Assembly: GCF_009176545.1 (NCBI RefSeq)
Contig: NZ_VTOJ01000002.1
Coordinates: 1,364,001 to 1,428,000, forward strand
Origin: Salinigranum salinum
Lineage (GTDB): Archaea; Halobacteriota; Halobacteria; Halobacteriales; Haloferacaceae
DNA length: 64,000 nt
Direction: 5' to 3'
Positions 1 to 8,495 of the stretch are shown in pieces (position 1 is the first letter of the stretch; each line of letters starts with the position of its first letter). Below the pieces are notes generated by a model, which was not told the DNA's origin, did no database searches, and saw nothing but the letters and a program-made list of their open reading frames with translations. The translations under genes were made by a program, and so were the position numbers.

Positions 1-143
1 TGGCGGAGCTGAGCCGCGAGGCTCTCCATTCGTCCGCTCGACAGGTGGACGTCACGGGAGAGCCGCTCTTTGAATTCGATGTGGCCGCCTTCCTGCTCGC
101 CGCGCTCGAGGGCCTCTTCGAGGGGGGCCCGGTCAGCGCTCAT
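1..143 (-). CDS. GTPBP1-like GTP-binding protein, N-terminal fragment
   Basis: The first 47 codons of a gene that runs off the left edge of the window. The visible protein begins MSADRAPLEEALERGEQ and continues through GGHIEFKERLSRDV to RMESLAAQLR. I recognise this as the N-terminal region that precedes the translation-factor GTPase domain in haloarchaeal GTPBP1-family proteins, but none of the G motifs lie inside the window. The ATG at 143 fits because no earlier in-frame start has a better context. The family assignment is from memory of related haloarchaeal sequences and rests on a short piece, so it is moderate. The 139 bases between this start and the next gene hold no recognisable gene. 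Confidence 0.55.
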   Translation of the reverse strand, partial: MSADRAPLEEALERGEQEGGHIEFKERLSRDVHLSSGRMESLAAQLR

Positions 144-282
144 GGTCGCGCGTAGGAAAGCACCCACGTTAAGGCTTTCCGTGGCATGAGTCCCCATCTC
201 ACAACAGCACTCCGGACTCGCTGCCGGGTCGCACGGTCATGAAACGGCACGTCGGGCGAGACGGCTGGCCGGCGCGACTGGG

Positions 283-900
283 CTACGTCGGCTCGTCGGT
301 CAGGCGCTCGTACGCCCGGTTGACCCGTTTGAACTCGTCTTCGTCGCCCGAAGGGCGATCCGGATGCACCTCCTTCACTCGCTCGCGGTAGGCGTCGCGT
401 ACGGCGTCCTCGTCGGCCCCCGGATCGAGTCCGAGCGCCCGGTACGCCTCCGTCTGCGACAGACCCGACGCCGCCGGTCCGACGGTCGCACGACGACGGT
501 CACGCGCCTCACGCGCGCCGGCACCGAACCCACCCCGCGCGTCGGCACCGAACCCACCCGGTCCACCCGGTTCGTCGGGACCCGCACGTGGGCCGAACCG
601 GGTTCCTCCACGGACCCGTCTGGTGCGGGTTCGCTCCTCGAGACGACCGCTCGCCTGGTACCACATGAGGTACGTCGTCGCGCCGAACGGGACGGCGACG
701 ACGAGCAGGAACAGTTGCTTGAAGGCGAACGACAGGACGAACAACAGCACTGTCAGTCCGGCGAACACTGCCGCGAGTCCCAGGACGAGTCGGTCGCGGT
801 CCACACTGGGTGTACGGAGTGCGGAACCGTAAGCGTCTCGCACCGAGCGCCGTCGACGACGAGGGTGGGTAGATCGGTCGCCCGAAGGGGGAACGCTCAT
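283..900 (-). CDS. J-domain (DnaJ-like) membrane protein
   Basis: A 205-residue protein with an N-terminal basic stretch, two adjacent hydrophobic helices (about residues 34-75), a Gly/Arg-rich low-complexity linker and a C-terminal J domain. The J domain carries the HPD tripeptide (KEVHPDRPS) that stimulates Hsp70 ATPase, followed by the FKRVNRAYERL helix. It is therefore a probable membrane-anchored co-chaperone that recruits DnaK. No zinc-finger or C-terminal substrate-binding region of classical DnaJ is present. A longer frame starts at 939, but that would overlap the divergent micro-protein gene, and the basic region after Met at 900 makes a sensible N-terminus, so 900 is chosen. Confidence 0.8.
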   Translation of the reverse strand: MSVPPSGDRSTHPRRRRRSVRDAYGSALRTPSVDRDRLVLGLAAVFAGLTVLLFVLSFAFKQLFLLVVAVPFGATTYLMWYQASGRLEERTRTRRVRGGTRFGPRAGPDEPGGPGGFGADARGGFGAGAREARDRRRATVGPAASGLSQTEAYRALGLDPGADEDAVRDAYRERVKEVHPDRPSGDEDEFKRVNRAYERLTDEPT

Positions 901-937
901 ACCGGCTCGTGTGGAACGTTCCCACGGATCTATGTAC

Positions 938-1039
938 ATGGACGAGCGCGAGACGTATCGGTGCGAGGTGTGTGGGAAGGAGTTCGACTCCGAACGGGCC
1001 CTCCAGGCACACGTCCGCTCGGTCGGTCTCGTCGACTGA
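938..1039 (+). CDS. C2H2-like zinc finger micro-protein
   Basis: A 33-residue protein (alternative ATG at 932 adds two residues) reading RCEVCGKEFDSERALQAHV and ending VGLVD. It has the CxxC and the FDSxxALxxH spacing of a C2H2 finger but no second zinc-ligand His or Cys after the first His, so the fourth ligand is missing or is supplied in a dimer or partner. Very short zinc-finger proteins of this type are common in haloarchaea and are usually of unknown function. It is divergent from the J-domain gene with 37 bases between the starts. Confidence 0.72.
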   Translation: MDERETYRCEVCGKEFDSERALQAHVRSVGLVD

Positions 1040-1098
1040 GTCGGTCCCGGTCGTCAGACGGATCAGCTGGTTCGCTACGTCGCGGGTTCACGAACCGG

Positions 1099-1929
1099 TC
1101 AGCGGTACTGATTGAGCCGCTTCTTCAGCCGTTTGGCCGCCTCGCCGGCGACCGAGGCGAACGCCTCGCCCCGGTCCTCGCCGGCGAAGATGATGCCCCG
1201 AGAGGAGTTGACGAGACCGACGCCGTCGGCGAGGCCGTGTGTGACGGCGGCCTCGGCGTCGCCACCCTGTGCGCCGACGCCGGGGACGAGGAAGGGGAGG
1301 TCGGGCACCTGTTCGCGAACCGATGCGAGTTCGTCCGGCGTGGTCGCGCCGACGACGAGGCCGACGTTTCCGTTCGCGTTCCACAGGTCCGCGAGCGCCG
1401 CGACCCGCTCGTACACCCGGTCGCCCGAGGCGAGTTCGAGATCCTGGAGGTCGCCGCCGCCGGGGTTGGAGGTGCGACAGAGGACGAACACGCCCTTGTC
1501 GGCACGCGAGAGGAACGGTTCCAGCGAGTCCCGACCCAGATAGGGGTTCACCGTGATCGCGTCGGCGTGGTCGAGGAGGTGCGCGTACTGTCGGGAGGTG
1601 TTGCCGATATCGGCCCGTTTCGCGTCGAGGAGCACGGGCACGTCCTTCCCGTGGGCGTACGCGATCGTCTCCCGGAGGGCACGCCAGCCGTCGCCGTCCT
1701 CGTAGAACGCCGCGTTGGGCTTGTAGCAGGCGGCGTGTTCGTGCGTCGCGTCGATGATCCGCCGGTTGAACGCCCAGCGGGGGAGGTCGTGCTCGCGGAG
1801 GTGATCGGGGATGCGCGCGGGGTCGGGGTCGAGGCCGACCGAGACGACGCTGTCGATCCGGTCGATTCGCTGCCGAAGTCGGTGGAAAAAGCCCGTCGAA
1901 CCCACATCCGAACTCGAACTCGTACTCAT
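1099..1929 (-). CDS. pyrF: Orotidine 5'-phosphate decarboxylase
   Basis: Catalyses the last step of de novo UMP synthesis, OMP to UMP plus CO2, in the cytoplasm. The 276-residue length and the VVSVGLDPDP start match the longer (type 2) PyrF subgroup. The catalytic Asp-Lys-Asp network is visible as LLDAKRADIGNT (D102, K104, D107), followed by TVNPYLG and the phosphate-binding VPGVGAQGGD and NSSRGIIFA segments. The N-terminal Ser-rich stretch before FFHRL is probably disordered. It stands alone here: no other pyr gene is adjacent, although pyrG lies at 55 kb. Start chosen as the only ATG upstream of the conserved region. Confidence 0.96.
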   Translation of the reverse strand: MSTSSSSDVGSTGFFHRLRQRIDRIDSVVSVGLDPDPARIPDHLREHDLPRWAFNRRIIDATHEHAACYKPNAAFYEDGDGWRALRETIAYAHGKDVPVLLDAKRADIGNTSRQYAHLLDHADAITVNPYLGRDSLEPFLSRADKGVFVLCRTSNPGGGDLQDLELASGDRVYERVAALADLWNANGNVGLVVGATTPDELASVREQVPDLPFLVPGVGAQGGDAEAAVTHGLADGVGLVNSSRGIIFAGEDRGEAFASVAGEAAKRLKKRLNQYR

Positions 1930-2148
1930 ACCCGTCGATGCTCGGGGAGCGTCTCAAACCTTTCCGTGCGTCTCGGGCGCGTGTCCCGGCGTGTGGAACG
2001 TGCAGGAGAATCGATGGTCGGTCGGAATCGACTCCCTGCCCGATCGGTCGCGAGTCGCCGCCACCGGGCGAGTGACGTGCCCGGCTCCACCGGACGGTAG
2101 CGTTCGGTACGTTCGACCGCCGAGTGAAGGCGGCGGGGATCCACCGAC

Positions 2149-3783
2149 TCAGCCGTCGGCGTCGTCCCCGTCGCCCGCGGTCGACGAGTCGGCGTCCGGC
2201 GACACGGCGTCGTAGACGACCGTCCCGTCGGTCACGGTCAGGACCGGGCCGATCCCGTCGATCCGGTCGGCGGTCCACGGTGACCCGTCGAGCGCGACCA
2301 GGTCCGCGCGGTTCCCGACCGCGAGCGTCCCGAGACGGTCCTCGTCGAACCCCGCGTACGCACCCCCGAGGGTGTACGCCCGGAGCGCCTCCGTGACCGA
2401 GAGCCGCTGGTCCTCGTGGGGAGCGTTCACGGCGTGGTGGACGCCGAAAAGCGGGTCGAGCGGCATACAGTCGCTCCCGAACGCGAGCGGGACGCTCGCG
2501 TCGGCCATGGCCCGGTAGCGGTTGGTCCGCACCCGACGGTCGCCGAGTCTGCGGTGGTACAGACCGTCCTCGCCGACCCACTTGAGGAAGTTCGGCTGGA
2601 CGGAGGCGACGACGCCGAGGTCGGCCATGCGCTCGATGGCCGCGTCGTCCGCGAGTTCGGCGTGTTCGACCCGGTGGCGTCTCGCGCCGTCCTCGCCGTC
2701 GACGCGACCGGCGGCGGCGACCGCGTCGAGGACGGCGGCGACCGCCTCGTCGCCGATGGCGTGGGCGGCGACCTGAAAGCCCGCGTCGGTCGCCTCGCGG
2801 ACGATCGCCTCGAGTTCCGCGGGCGGGACGACCCACTGGCCCCTGGTGTCGGCGTCGTCGTAGGGGTCGGAGAGCTTCGCCGTGCGGCCGCCGAAACTCC
2901 CGTCGGTGTACGTCTTGATCGCGCCGACGCGGACGAGTCCCTCGCCGTGGTTCGTCGCGAGGCCGACCTCGCGGAGGGCGTCGAGGTGGTCCGCCCAGTA
3001 GTTGAGTCGGACCCGGAGGGTGAGTTCGCCCGCGGCCGCGAGGTCGCGGTAGACGGCCGGCGCGTGCGACGCCCGGACCATGTCGTGGACGCCCGTGACG
3101 CCGCGTTCGTTGGCGTGGCGCTGGGCGGCGGTGAGGAGCCGCCGGGTCTCCGTCTTCGAGGGAGAGACGGCGTCCCAGACGGCGTCGACCGCTCCCTCGA
3201 CCAGCACGCCCGTCGGCTCGCCGTTCTCACTCCGGACGTCGCCAGCGTGGTCGCCCGCCGCGAGGCCGAGGCGGTCGAGCGCGACGGAGTTCACTCCCGC
3301 GACGTGCATGTCCTCGCGGAAGGCGACCACGGGAAGGGAGTCGGAGACGTCGTCGAGGTCCGCGCGGGAGAGGTAGCGGTCGTCGTCCCACCGGGACTCG
3401 TCGTAGCCGAACCCCTGGATCCACGGCCGTGGGTCCTCGCCGTCGCCTGTGTCCTCGACGGTGACGTCGACCGCCCGCTCGCGGAGTCGGTCGAGCGCGG
3501 CGGCGCGAGAGTCGACCCCGAGGTCGGCGTGGACGAGCCGCCGGCCGACCATCGACAGGTGCGTGTGGGCGTCGACGAACCCCGGGAGCACCACCCGACC
3601 GTCGAGGTCGATGACGCGGGTGTCGGTGCCGACGAGGAAGTCGACGTCGTAGGCGCTCGCGAGCCGGACGATCCGACCGTCGCGGACGGCGACGGCCTCG
3701 GACGTCTCGTCGCCGCCGTCCGCAGGGGGGACGAGTGTGTGGACCTCCGCGTTCGTAAGGACGAGGTCGGCGGCCGCAGTCAT
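2149..3783 (-). CDS. Amidohydrolase family protein (YtcJ-like)
   Basis: A 544-residue TIM-barrel metal-dependent hydrolase of the amidohydrolase superfamily, subgroup 3. It opens with the beta-sandwich TAAADLVLTNAEVHT, then the metal-binding HxH (VDAHTHLS), a central KTYTDGSFGGRTA carrying the likely bridging Lys, later metal His residues (AAHAIGD, VEHAEL) and the Asp in FGSDCMPLDP. The C-terminal ADLVALDGSPW motif closes the sandwich. These proteins hydrolyse amide or related bonds of unknown substrates, so I do not assign one. A longer frame reaches 4014, but its extra N-terminus is low-complexity Arg-rich sequence with no homologous look, so the ATG at 3783 just before the conserved sandwich is used. 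Confidence 0.88.
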   Translation of the reverse strand: MTAAADLVLTNAEVHTLVPPADGGDETSEAVAVRDGRIVRLASAYDVDFLVGTDTRVIDLDGRVVLPGFVDAHTHLSMVGRRLVHADLGVDSRAAALDRLRERAVDVTVEDTGDGEDPRPWIQGFGYDESRWDDDRYLSRADLDDVSDSLPVVAFREDMHVAGVNSVALDRLGLAAGDHAGDVRSENGEPTGVLVEGAVDAVWDAVSPSKTETRRLLTAAQRHANERGVTGVHDMVRASHAPAVYRDLAAAGELTLRVRLNYWADHLDALREVGLATNHGEGLVRVGAIKTYTDGSFGGRTAKLSDPYDDADTRGQWVVPPAELEAIVREATDAGFQVAAHAIGDEAVAAVLDAVAAAGRVDGEDGARRHRVEHAELADDAAIERMADLGVVASVQPNFLKWVGEDGLYHRRLGDRRVRTNRYRAMADASVPLAFGSDCMPLDPLFGVHHAVNAPHEDQRLSVTEALRAYTLGGAYAGFDEDRLGTLAVGNRADLVALDGSPWTADRIDGIGPVLTVTDGTVVYDAVSPDADSSTAGDGDDADG

Positions 3784-4073
3784 ACACCCCCAGGTGTGGG
3801 CGAGGGGCAAGAACGTTCGGGAGACGGAGAACGCGGGGACCGAGACGGGCCAGCGGAGAGTGGAGCTGAAGAACGTGCGGACCGAGACGGCGCATCCGAG
3901 GCGAGTACGGGCGCGGCGAGAAGCCTCGTGCCTCCCCAGCCGGGTGCTCGCGCACGGAGGCGCGAGCACGTCCCCTCGCGCGGTCGTTCGCTCACGCCGT
4001 TCGCTCGCTCTCACGCGCCGACCACGACGGGCCGGACCGACAACGGTTAGCCGCCCGAACGAGACGGACGCGT

Positions 4074-5339
4074 ATGACCGACTCGGACCCCGATCCGTCG
4101 CCGGAAACGGATCAGGACGCGACCGCGACCGCGGACGCCGAGACGCTCGCCGAGCGCGTCCGCGCGGGCGATCTCAGGCTCCACGAACTCGAAGAGCACA
4201 CCGACGCCGACACGGCCACGGCGGCCCGACGCCTCCTCGTCGAAGCCCAGTCGGGCGCGTCGCTCGACACCGTGGGACGGTACGCCTTCGACGCCGCCGC
4301 CGCCGACCCGAACATCGAGAACATGGTCGGTGCAGTGCAGATCCCCGCCGGCGTCGCCGGGCCCGTGTCGATCGACGGCGGCGCGGCCGCCGGCGACTAC
4401 TACCTCCCGATGGCCACGACGGAGGGAGCGCTGGTGGCCTCCGTCAACCGGGGCTGTTCCGTCATCGACCGCGCCGGCGGGGCGACCGCCCGCGTCACCG
4501 CGTCGGGAATGACCCGTGCGCCCGTCTTCCGGGTCGACTCCGTGGTCGAGGCCGAGGCGCTCGCGTCGTGGGTCCGCGACAATCACGCCGCGCTGAAAGG
4601 AGCCGCCGAGGAGACGACGAACCACGGCGAACTGGAGGAAGTGAAGCCGTACGTCGTCGGCGACAACGTCTTCCTCCGCTTCCGCTACGACACCAAGGAC
4701 GCGATGGGGATGAACATGGCCACTATCGCCACCCGCGCGGCCTGCGAAGTCGTCGAACGGGAGACCGACGCCTCGCTCGTGGCGCTCTCGGGGAACCTCT
4801 GCACCGACAAGAAGCCCGCCGCGATCAACGCCGTCGAGGGGCGCGGCCGGAGCGTCACGGCCGACGTCCTGATCCCCCGCGAGGTCGTCGAAAAGCGCCT
4901 GCACACCACGCCCGAGGCCGTCGCCGAAGTCAACACCCGGAAGAACCTGACGGGGAGCGCGAAAGCGGGGTCGCTGGGGTTCAACGCCCACGTCGCCAAC
5001 GTCGTCGCCGCGATGTTCCTCGCGACGGGCCAGGACGCCGCGCAGGTCGTCGAGGGCGCGAACGCGATCACGACCGTCGAAGTGCGCGAAGACGGACTCT
5101 ACGCCGCAGTGTCGCTCGCGTCGCTCGAGGTCGGCACCGTCGGCGGCGGGACCAAACTTCCCACGCAGTCGGAGGGCCTCGACGTCCTCGGGGTTCGTGG
5201 TGGGGGTGACCCCCCGGGGACGAACGCCGACGCGCTCGCCGAATGTATCGCGGTGGGCGCACTCGCCGGCGAACTCTCGTTGCTGTCGGCGCTGGCCTCG
5301 CGGCACCTCTCGAGCGCGCACGAGTCGCTCGGGCGGTAG
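4074..5339 (+). CDS. hmgA: 3-hydroxy-3-methylglutaryl-CoA reductase (NADPH, class I)
   Basis: Reduces HMG-CoA to mevalonate, the committing step of archaeal isoprenoid lipid synthesis and the target of statins. The 421-residue protein shows the class I signatures in order: ENMVGAVQIPAGVAGP (substrate Glu), GNLCTDKKPAAIN (catalytic Lys), DTKDAMGMNMA (cofactor and Asp), VGTVGGGT, and a C-terminal HLSSAHES with the general-acid His. A roughly 45-residue acidic N-terminal arm precedes the catalytic fold and replaces the membrane region of eukaryotic enzymes. It is divergent from the amidohydrolase with about 290 bases between; a weak T-rich box lies about 27 bp before the ATG. Confidence 0.96.
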   Translation: MTDSDPDPSPETDQDATATADAETLAERVRAGDLRLHELEEHTDADTATAARRLLVEAQSGASLDTVGRYAFDAAAADPNIENMVGAVQIPAGVAGPVSIDGGAAAGDYYLPMATTEGALVASVNRGCSVIDRAGGATARVTASGMTRAPVFRVDSVVEAEALASWVRDNHAALKGAAEETTNHGELEEVKPYVVGDNVFLRFRYDTKDAMGMNMATIATRAACEVVERETDASLVALSGNLCTDKKPAAINAVEGRGRSVTADVLIPREVVEKRLHTTPEAVAEVNTRKNLTGSAKAGSLGFNAHVANVVAAMFLATGQDAAQVVEGANAITTVEVREDGLYAAVSLASLEVGTVGGGTKLPTQSEGLDVLGVRGGGDPPGTNADALAECIAVGALAGELSLLSALASRHLSSAHESLGR

Positions 5340-5447
5340 GCCGGTCGGTTCAGTTTCACTTCCGCCGCGCGTCTGGCTCGCGTTTTTTCCGCAGCAGTCC
5401 CTCGCTTTCGACGCGCTCGTCGGCGAGCACCGGCGGGCGCGTCCACC

Positions 5448-5612
5448 ATGACGACCGACACGACCGACACCGGTGAGTCGACCGCCACGGCCCCGACGAC
5501 CACCGCGACCGACGAGTACGAGCGGACGCTGCTGACGCTACGCGTGGTGAAACTCGCGCTCGGCGTCCTCGTCTCCGTCCTGACCGTGTTTCGGCTGCTG
5601 GGCGTGCTCTAG
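5448..5612 (+). CDS. Small single-pass membrane protein
   Basis: A 54-residue open frame starting MTTDTTDTGEST. A Thr/Asp-rich head of about 25 residues is followed by one strongly hydrophobic segment (LRVVKLALGVLVSVLTVFRLLGVL) that ends at the stop codon, so it is a tail-anchored or single-span peptide. No family is recognised. Codon third positions are GC-biased like real genes here, and it fills the space between hmgA and the convergent gene at 5617 with only 4 bases between stops. A T6 tract about 60 bp upstream could be either an hmgA terminator or its promoter. Confidence 0.6.
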   Translation: MTTDTTDTGESTATAPTTTATDEYERTLLTLRVVKLALGVLVSVLTVFRLLGVL

Positions 5613-5616
5613 GGGA

Positions 5617-6135
5617 TCAGAGCAGTCGGTAGCGACCGCGGCTCTCGGAGATCTCGCCGCGGCGGACGAGCGTCTCGAGGAGGTCGCGGGCGGCGTCGGC
5701 AGGCACGCCGTACTCGGCGGCGTAGTCGACGACTTCTTCCTCCGAGGGACGGTCCTGCTCTCGGACGGCGTCGCGGACCACCTGGTCGCGACTCCGCGAC
5801 CCACGCGACTCGCTCCCGGCGGCCGCCACCGCGTCGGCGTCCAGTCCCGAGCCTTCGAGATACTCGTGGTCGTCGACGGCCGGTTCCTCGGTCTGCCGCT
5901 CCATCTCGGCGACCGATTCCAGGTCGGCGACCGCCTCGGACGCGCCCTGCCGCTTCGCGAGGAGCTCCGACCGGGCCTGTCGGGCGGCGTCGCGGTCGTC
6001 GGATTCGAAGAACCGTCTGAGCTTGCGAGTCTGGTGTCGTCTCCCACAACGCGGACAGCGGGCCGTCTTCGACGTGTCGGGATCCGACAGGAGCCACAGT
6101 GCCGTACAGTCCGTACAGCCGACGACCGCGTACAT
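5617..6135 (-). CDS. DUF5817-like zinc-ribbon and winged-helix protein
   Basis: A 172-residue protein that begins MYAVVGCTDCTALW and carries a second CxxC in ARCPRCGRRHQ, together forming a four-Cys zinc ribbon (residues about 7-36). A helical acidic middle section follows, and the C-terminal 65 residues (EEVVDYAAEYGVPADA... LVRRGEISESRGRYRLL) look like a winged-helix module of the MarR/PadR style. This architecture matches a conserved haloarchaeal family I know as DUF5817, whose role is unknown; DNA or RNA binding is an inference from the two domains. The frame extends to 6156, but the conserved start MYAVVGC places the initiator at 6135. Confidence 0.72.
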   Translation of the reverse strand: MYAVVGCTDCTALWLLSDPDTSKTARCPRCGRRHQTRKLRRFFESDDRDAARQARSELLAKRQGASEAVADLESVAEMERQTEEPAVDDHEYLEGSGLDADAVAAAGSESRGSRSRDQVVRDAVREQDRPSEEEVVDYAAEYGVPADAARDLLETLVRRGEISESRGRYRLL

Positions 6136-6368
6136 ACCCGACACTCCCGCCCGCAACGGTAAATACCTCCGCGACGCACCGGGCGAACCGTGGGATCACC
6201 GCCGCCGAAGCGGTGCGCTGACACGACAGCGAACGTATTTCACGTCGGTCGAGAGAGTGAACGAACGAAACGGATGCACTCCCAACCGACCCGGACCGGA
6301 CCCGACTCGCTCCCGCCGTGGCCAGCAGCGTCGGGACGCAGGGTCCGCCGGGGGATGAAACCGTGTCG

Positions 6369-6845
6369 ATGATCGAACCCGTCTCCGTCGTCGAGGAGAA
6401 GAACGTCTGGTACCGGCCACACCGCCGAGGTGCGTGGGCGACCGCACTGGTCTGGGGAGCCGCGGTCTCTATGCTCCACTTCGCGGGACTCGCGTACGGC
6501 ATCTACACCGAGATCTGGTGGTGGGACCTGCTCACCCACTCGACGTCGGGGTTCGGCGTCGCCGCCTTGCTGTACCTCGCGTGGACCGACGGCTTCCGGT
6601 CGCGGTTCGGACTGTTCGTCCTCCTGCCGGTCTGCGTCCTCTGCATCGGTACGTGGTTCGAGGTGTACGAACGCCTGTTCAAGGACTTCTGGTGGGGGTG
6701 GTCGCGCTCCTTCTACGTCGAGGACACGGCGATCGATCTCGTGCTCGACACGGCCGGCGCGCTCGCCTTCGCGTGCGTCCAGTGGCTGTACGGCCGCGTC
6801 CGCAACCCGGCCCGCGGGAGAACCGGATCCGGTCGTCAGCCGTGA
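6369..6845 (+). CDS. Multi-pass membrane protein, first of a tandem paralogous pair
   Basis: A 158-residue integral membrane protein with about four hydrophobic helices. Motifs shared with the next gene are EIWWWDLLTH, TSGFGVAALLYLAW, CIGTWFEVYERLF, WSRSFYVEDT and DLVLDTAGA. Conserved Asp, His, Glu and Asp residues lie in or next to the membrane (WWWD-x3-H, FEVYE, DTxxDLVxDT), resembling the spacing in YjdF/DUF2238-type membrane proteins, but I cannot confirm that relationship. Function unknown. A GTG at 6318 would add 17 residues; the ATG at 6369 is preferred because the purine-rich GGGGGATG lies 13-20 bases before it. Confidence 0.72.
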   Translation: MIEPVSVVEEKNVWYRPHRRGAWATALVWGAAVSMLHFAGLAYGIYTEIWWWDLLTHSTSGFGVAALLYLAWTDGFRSRFGLFVLLPVCVLCIGTWFEVYERLFKDFWWGWSRSFYVEDTAIDLVLDTAGALAFACVQWLYGRVRNPARGRTGSGRQP

Positions 6846-6891
6846 TAACCGGGGGCGAACGCTTTTGAGCGAGGTCTCCGTCGAATATCGT

Positions 6892-7371
6892 ATGCTCCCC
6901 CGACCCCGAAGCGTCTCTCGGTCCGCCCGATGGGTCGAGGACTTCAGTCGCCGCCGGTCGCTCCACCCCGGCGCGGTGTACGCGGTCGGCGGCTTCGGCG
7001 TCGCCGTGACCGGGCTCCACTTCGCCAGCATGGGGCTGTTCCTCTACTCGAAGATCTGGTGGTGGGACGTGATGGTCCACGCCCTCTCGGGGCTGGGCGT
7101 CGCCGCCGTGCTCTACGTCTACCGGCCACGGCTCGCCCGGGGGCCGTTCGCCGTCTTCGTCGTGCTCCCGCTCTTGGTGCTCGCCATCGGCACGTGGTTC
7201 GAGGTGTACGAGCGCCTGTTCACCGACTTCTGGGTCAACTGGAGCCGATCGTTCTACCTCCACGACACCGGGATCGACCTCGTGGCCGACACGGCCGGAG
7301 CCGTCGTCTTCTCTGCCCTCATCTGGGGCCGAGCGTGGCTCCAGCGACGCCGTGGGCGGCCGCGACTCTGA
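6892..7371 (+). CDS. Multi-pass membrane protein, second of the tandem pair
   Basis: A 159-residue paralogue of the protein encoded at 6369-6845, with the same order of motifs: SKIWWWDVMVH, LSGLGVAAVLY, AIGTWFEVYERLF, WSRSFYLHDT and DLVADTAGA. The N-terminal 30 residues are basic and unrelated to the first copy. It starts 46 bases after the first gene ends and has its own T-rich box (CTTTTG, about 30 bp before the ATG), so it may be transcribed both alone and by read-through. Divergence at the protein level is clear, so this is an old duplication. Function unknown. Confidence 0.74.
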   Translation: MLPRPRSVSRSARWVEDFSRRRSLHPGAVYAVGGFGVAVTGLHFASMGLFLYSKIWWWDVMVHALSGLGVAAVLYVYRPRLARGPFAVFVVLPLLVLAIGTWFEVYERLFTDFWVNWSRSFYLHDTGIDLVADTAGAVVFSALIWGRAWLQRRRGRPRL

Positions 7372-7420
7372 CGGATGCGGGCCAGTCGCGAACGTCTCAC
7401 TGGACGCGGACTCGTCGTCA

Positions 7421-8359
7421 TCACTCCTTCGAAGCCGGGTCCGACGCCGACGTGCCCCCGGACAGTGCTGCGAGTGCCCGCGCCAGGTCCCCGAGGTCGT
7501 CCCGGTCGAGATCGTCGAGCCACCGGTCGGGCAGCGCGTCCGCGCCGAAGCGTGCGCCGACGACCGCACCGGTGACCGCGCCGACGGTGTCGGCGTCGCC
7601 GCCCATGTTGACCACGTCGACGAGCGCTCGTTCGGGAGAGTCGGCGTGGAGGCCGTACCAGAGCGCGGTCCGGAGCGTGTCGACGACGTAGCCGGTGGAC
7701 CGGAGGTCGTCGGAGTCGAGCTCGCCCGCCGCGACCGGTTCGAGCGCCTCGCGGAGTTCGTCGGGCGTCTCCACGCGGTCGAGCGCGGTCGACAGGGGTG
7801 CGGGCCGGTCGCGAAGGAGACCGGCGAGCGTGAGGTTCAACACGGCACAGCCGGCCGTACAGCGCGGGTCCGCGTGAGTGATCCGAGAACTGTCCCGGCT
7901 CGCGTCGACGAGCGTCGCCTCTCGCGAGGCGAACGCGAGCGCGAGCGGGGCGGCACGCATGACGCTCCCGTTGCCGGCGTTCGATCCCTCGGACGACTCC
8001 TCCCACACCCGCTGGCCAGCGACGTCCCACGGCTCGCCGTCGCGGATGCGCGAGAGTGCCCGAGCAGTCATGTGCCCGACGTCGAACGGGCCCGACGCGT
8101 ACCACGCGACGAATCGGTCGGCGACGTCGGCCGGATCGAACCCGCCGCAGTCGACGAGGCTCCGCGCGAGACACAGCGCCATCTCCGTGTCGTCGGTCAC
8201 CGTCCCGGCCGGTTTCCCCCAGGTGCCGTTCGCGAGCATCTCCGTCACCTCGCCGTACTGCGCGAGGATGCGCGCGGGCGTCTCGAACTCGACCGGCCGG
8301 CCGAGCGCGTCGCCACAGGCCAGCCCGAGCAGGATCCCCTCGGCACGGTCTCGCTCCAT
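7421..8359 (-). CDS. ADP-ribosylglycohydrolase family protein
   Basis: A 312-residue all-alpha hydrolase of the DraG/ARH family, which removes ADP-ribose from proteins or small acceptors using two Mg2+ ions. Metal-site motifs are visible: GTVTDDTEMALCLA (TDDTE) near the N-terminus and VNMGGDADTVGAVTGA (DxDT) near the C-terminus, with SNAGNGSVMRAAPLAL between. The N-terminal ILLGLACGDALGRPVEF is also typical. The substrate is not predictable. The frame extends nine residues upstream, but a CCTTTTTG box at 8384-8391 lies 25-32 bp before the ATG at 8359, fitting a leaderless transcript starting there. Confidence 0.88.
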   Translation of the reverse strand: MERDRAEGILLGLACGDALGRPVEFETPARILAQYGEVTEMLANGTWGKPAGTVTDDTEMALCLARSLVDCGGFDPADVADRFVAWYASGPFDVGHMTARALSRIRDGEPWDVAGQRVWEESSEGSNAGNGSVMRAAPLALAFASREATLVDASRDSSRITHADPRCTAGCAVLNLTLAGLLRDRPAPLSTALDRVETPDELREALEPVAAGELDSDDLRSTGYVVDTLRTALWYGLHADSPERALVDVVNMGGDADTVGAVTGAVVGARFGADALPDRWLDDLDRDDLGDLARALAALSGGTSASDPASKE

Positions 8360-8383
8360 ACCCGACCGAGTGGGACGATGTGA

Positions 8384-8391
8384 CAAAAAGG
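8384..8391 (-). promoter_or_regulatory. TATA-like box for the ADP-ribosylglycohydrolase gene
   Basis: CCTTTTTG on the minus strand, centred about 28 bp before the ATG at 8359. This is the spacing expected for a haloarchaeal leaderless promoter and it decides the start codon. Confidence 0.5.
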
Positions 8392-8495
8392 CGGTGGCTG
8401 GTCACCCTCGTTCCGGACGGGCGGCGACGCCGGGCGAGACGACGCGCGTGGACGGGACCGAAACGGGTAACCGACAGCCACACTCGCGTCCGAAC

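Noticed and set aside
3784..3797. ACACC/GGTGT inverted repeat just upstream of the amidohydrolase start
   Set aside because: Five-base arms are too short in a GC-rich genome to call an operator or terminator.
2416..4050. Long plus-strand open frame opposite the amidohydrolase gene
   Set aside because: It is a mirror of the real gene. Its protein is Val/Asp/Arg-rich without motifs, while the opposite strand encodes clear amidohydrolase signatures.
5383..5392. T6 tract after hmgA as a terminator
   Set aside because: T-rich words in this genome also act as TATA boxes, and the next small gene lies 60 bases downstream, so a terminator call could not be separated from a promoter.
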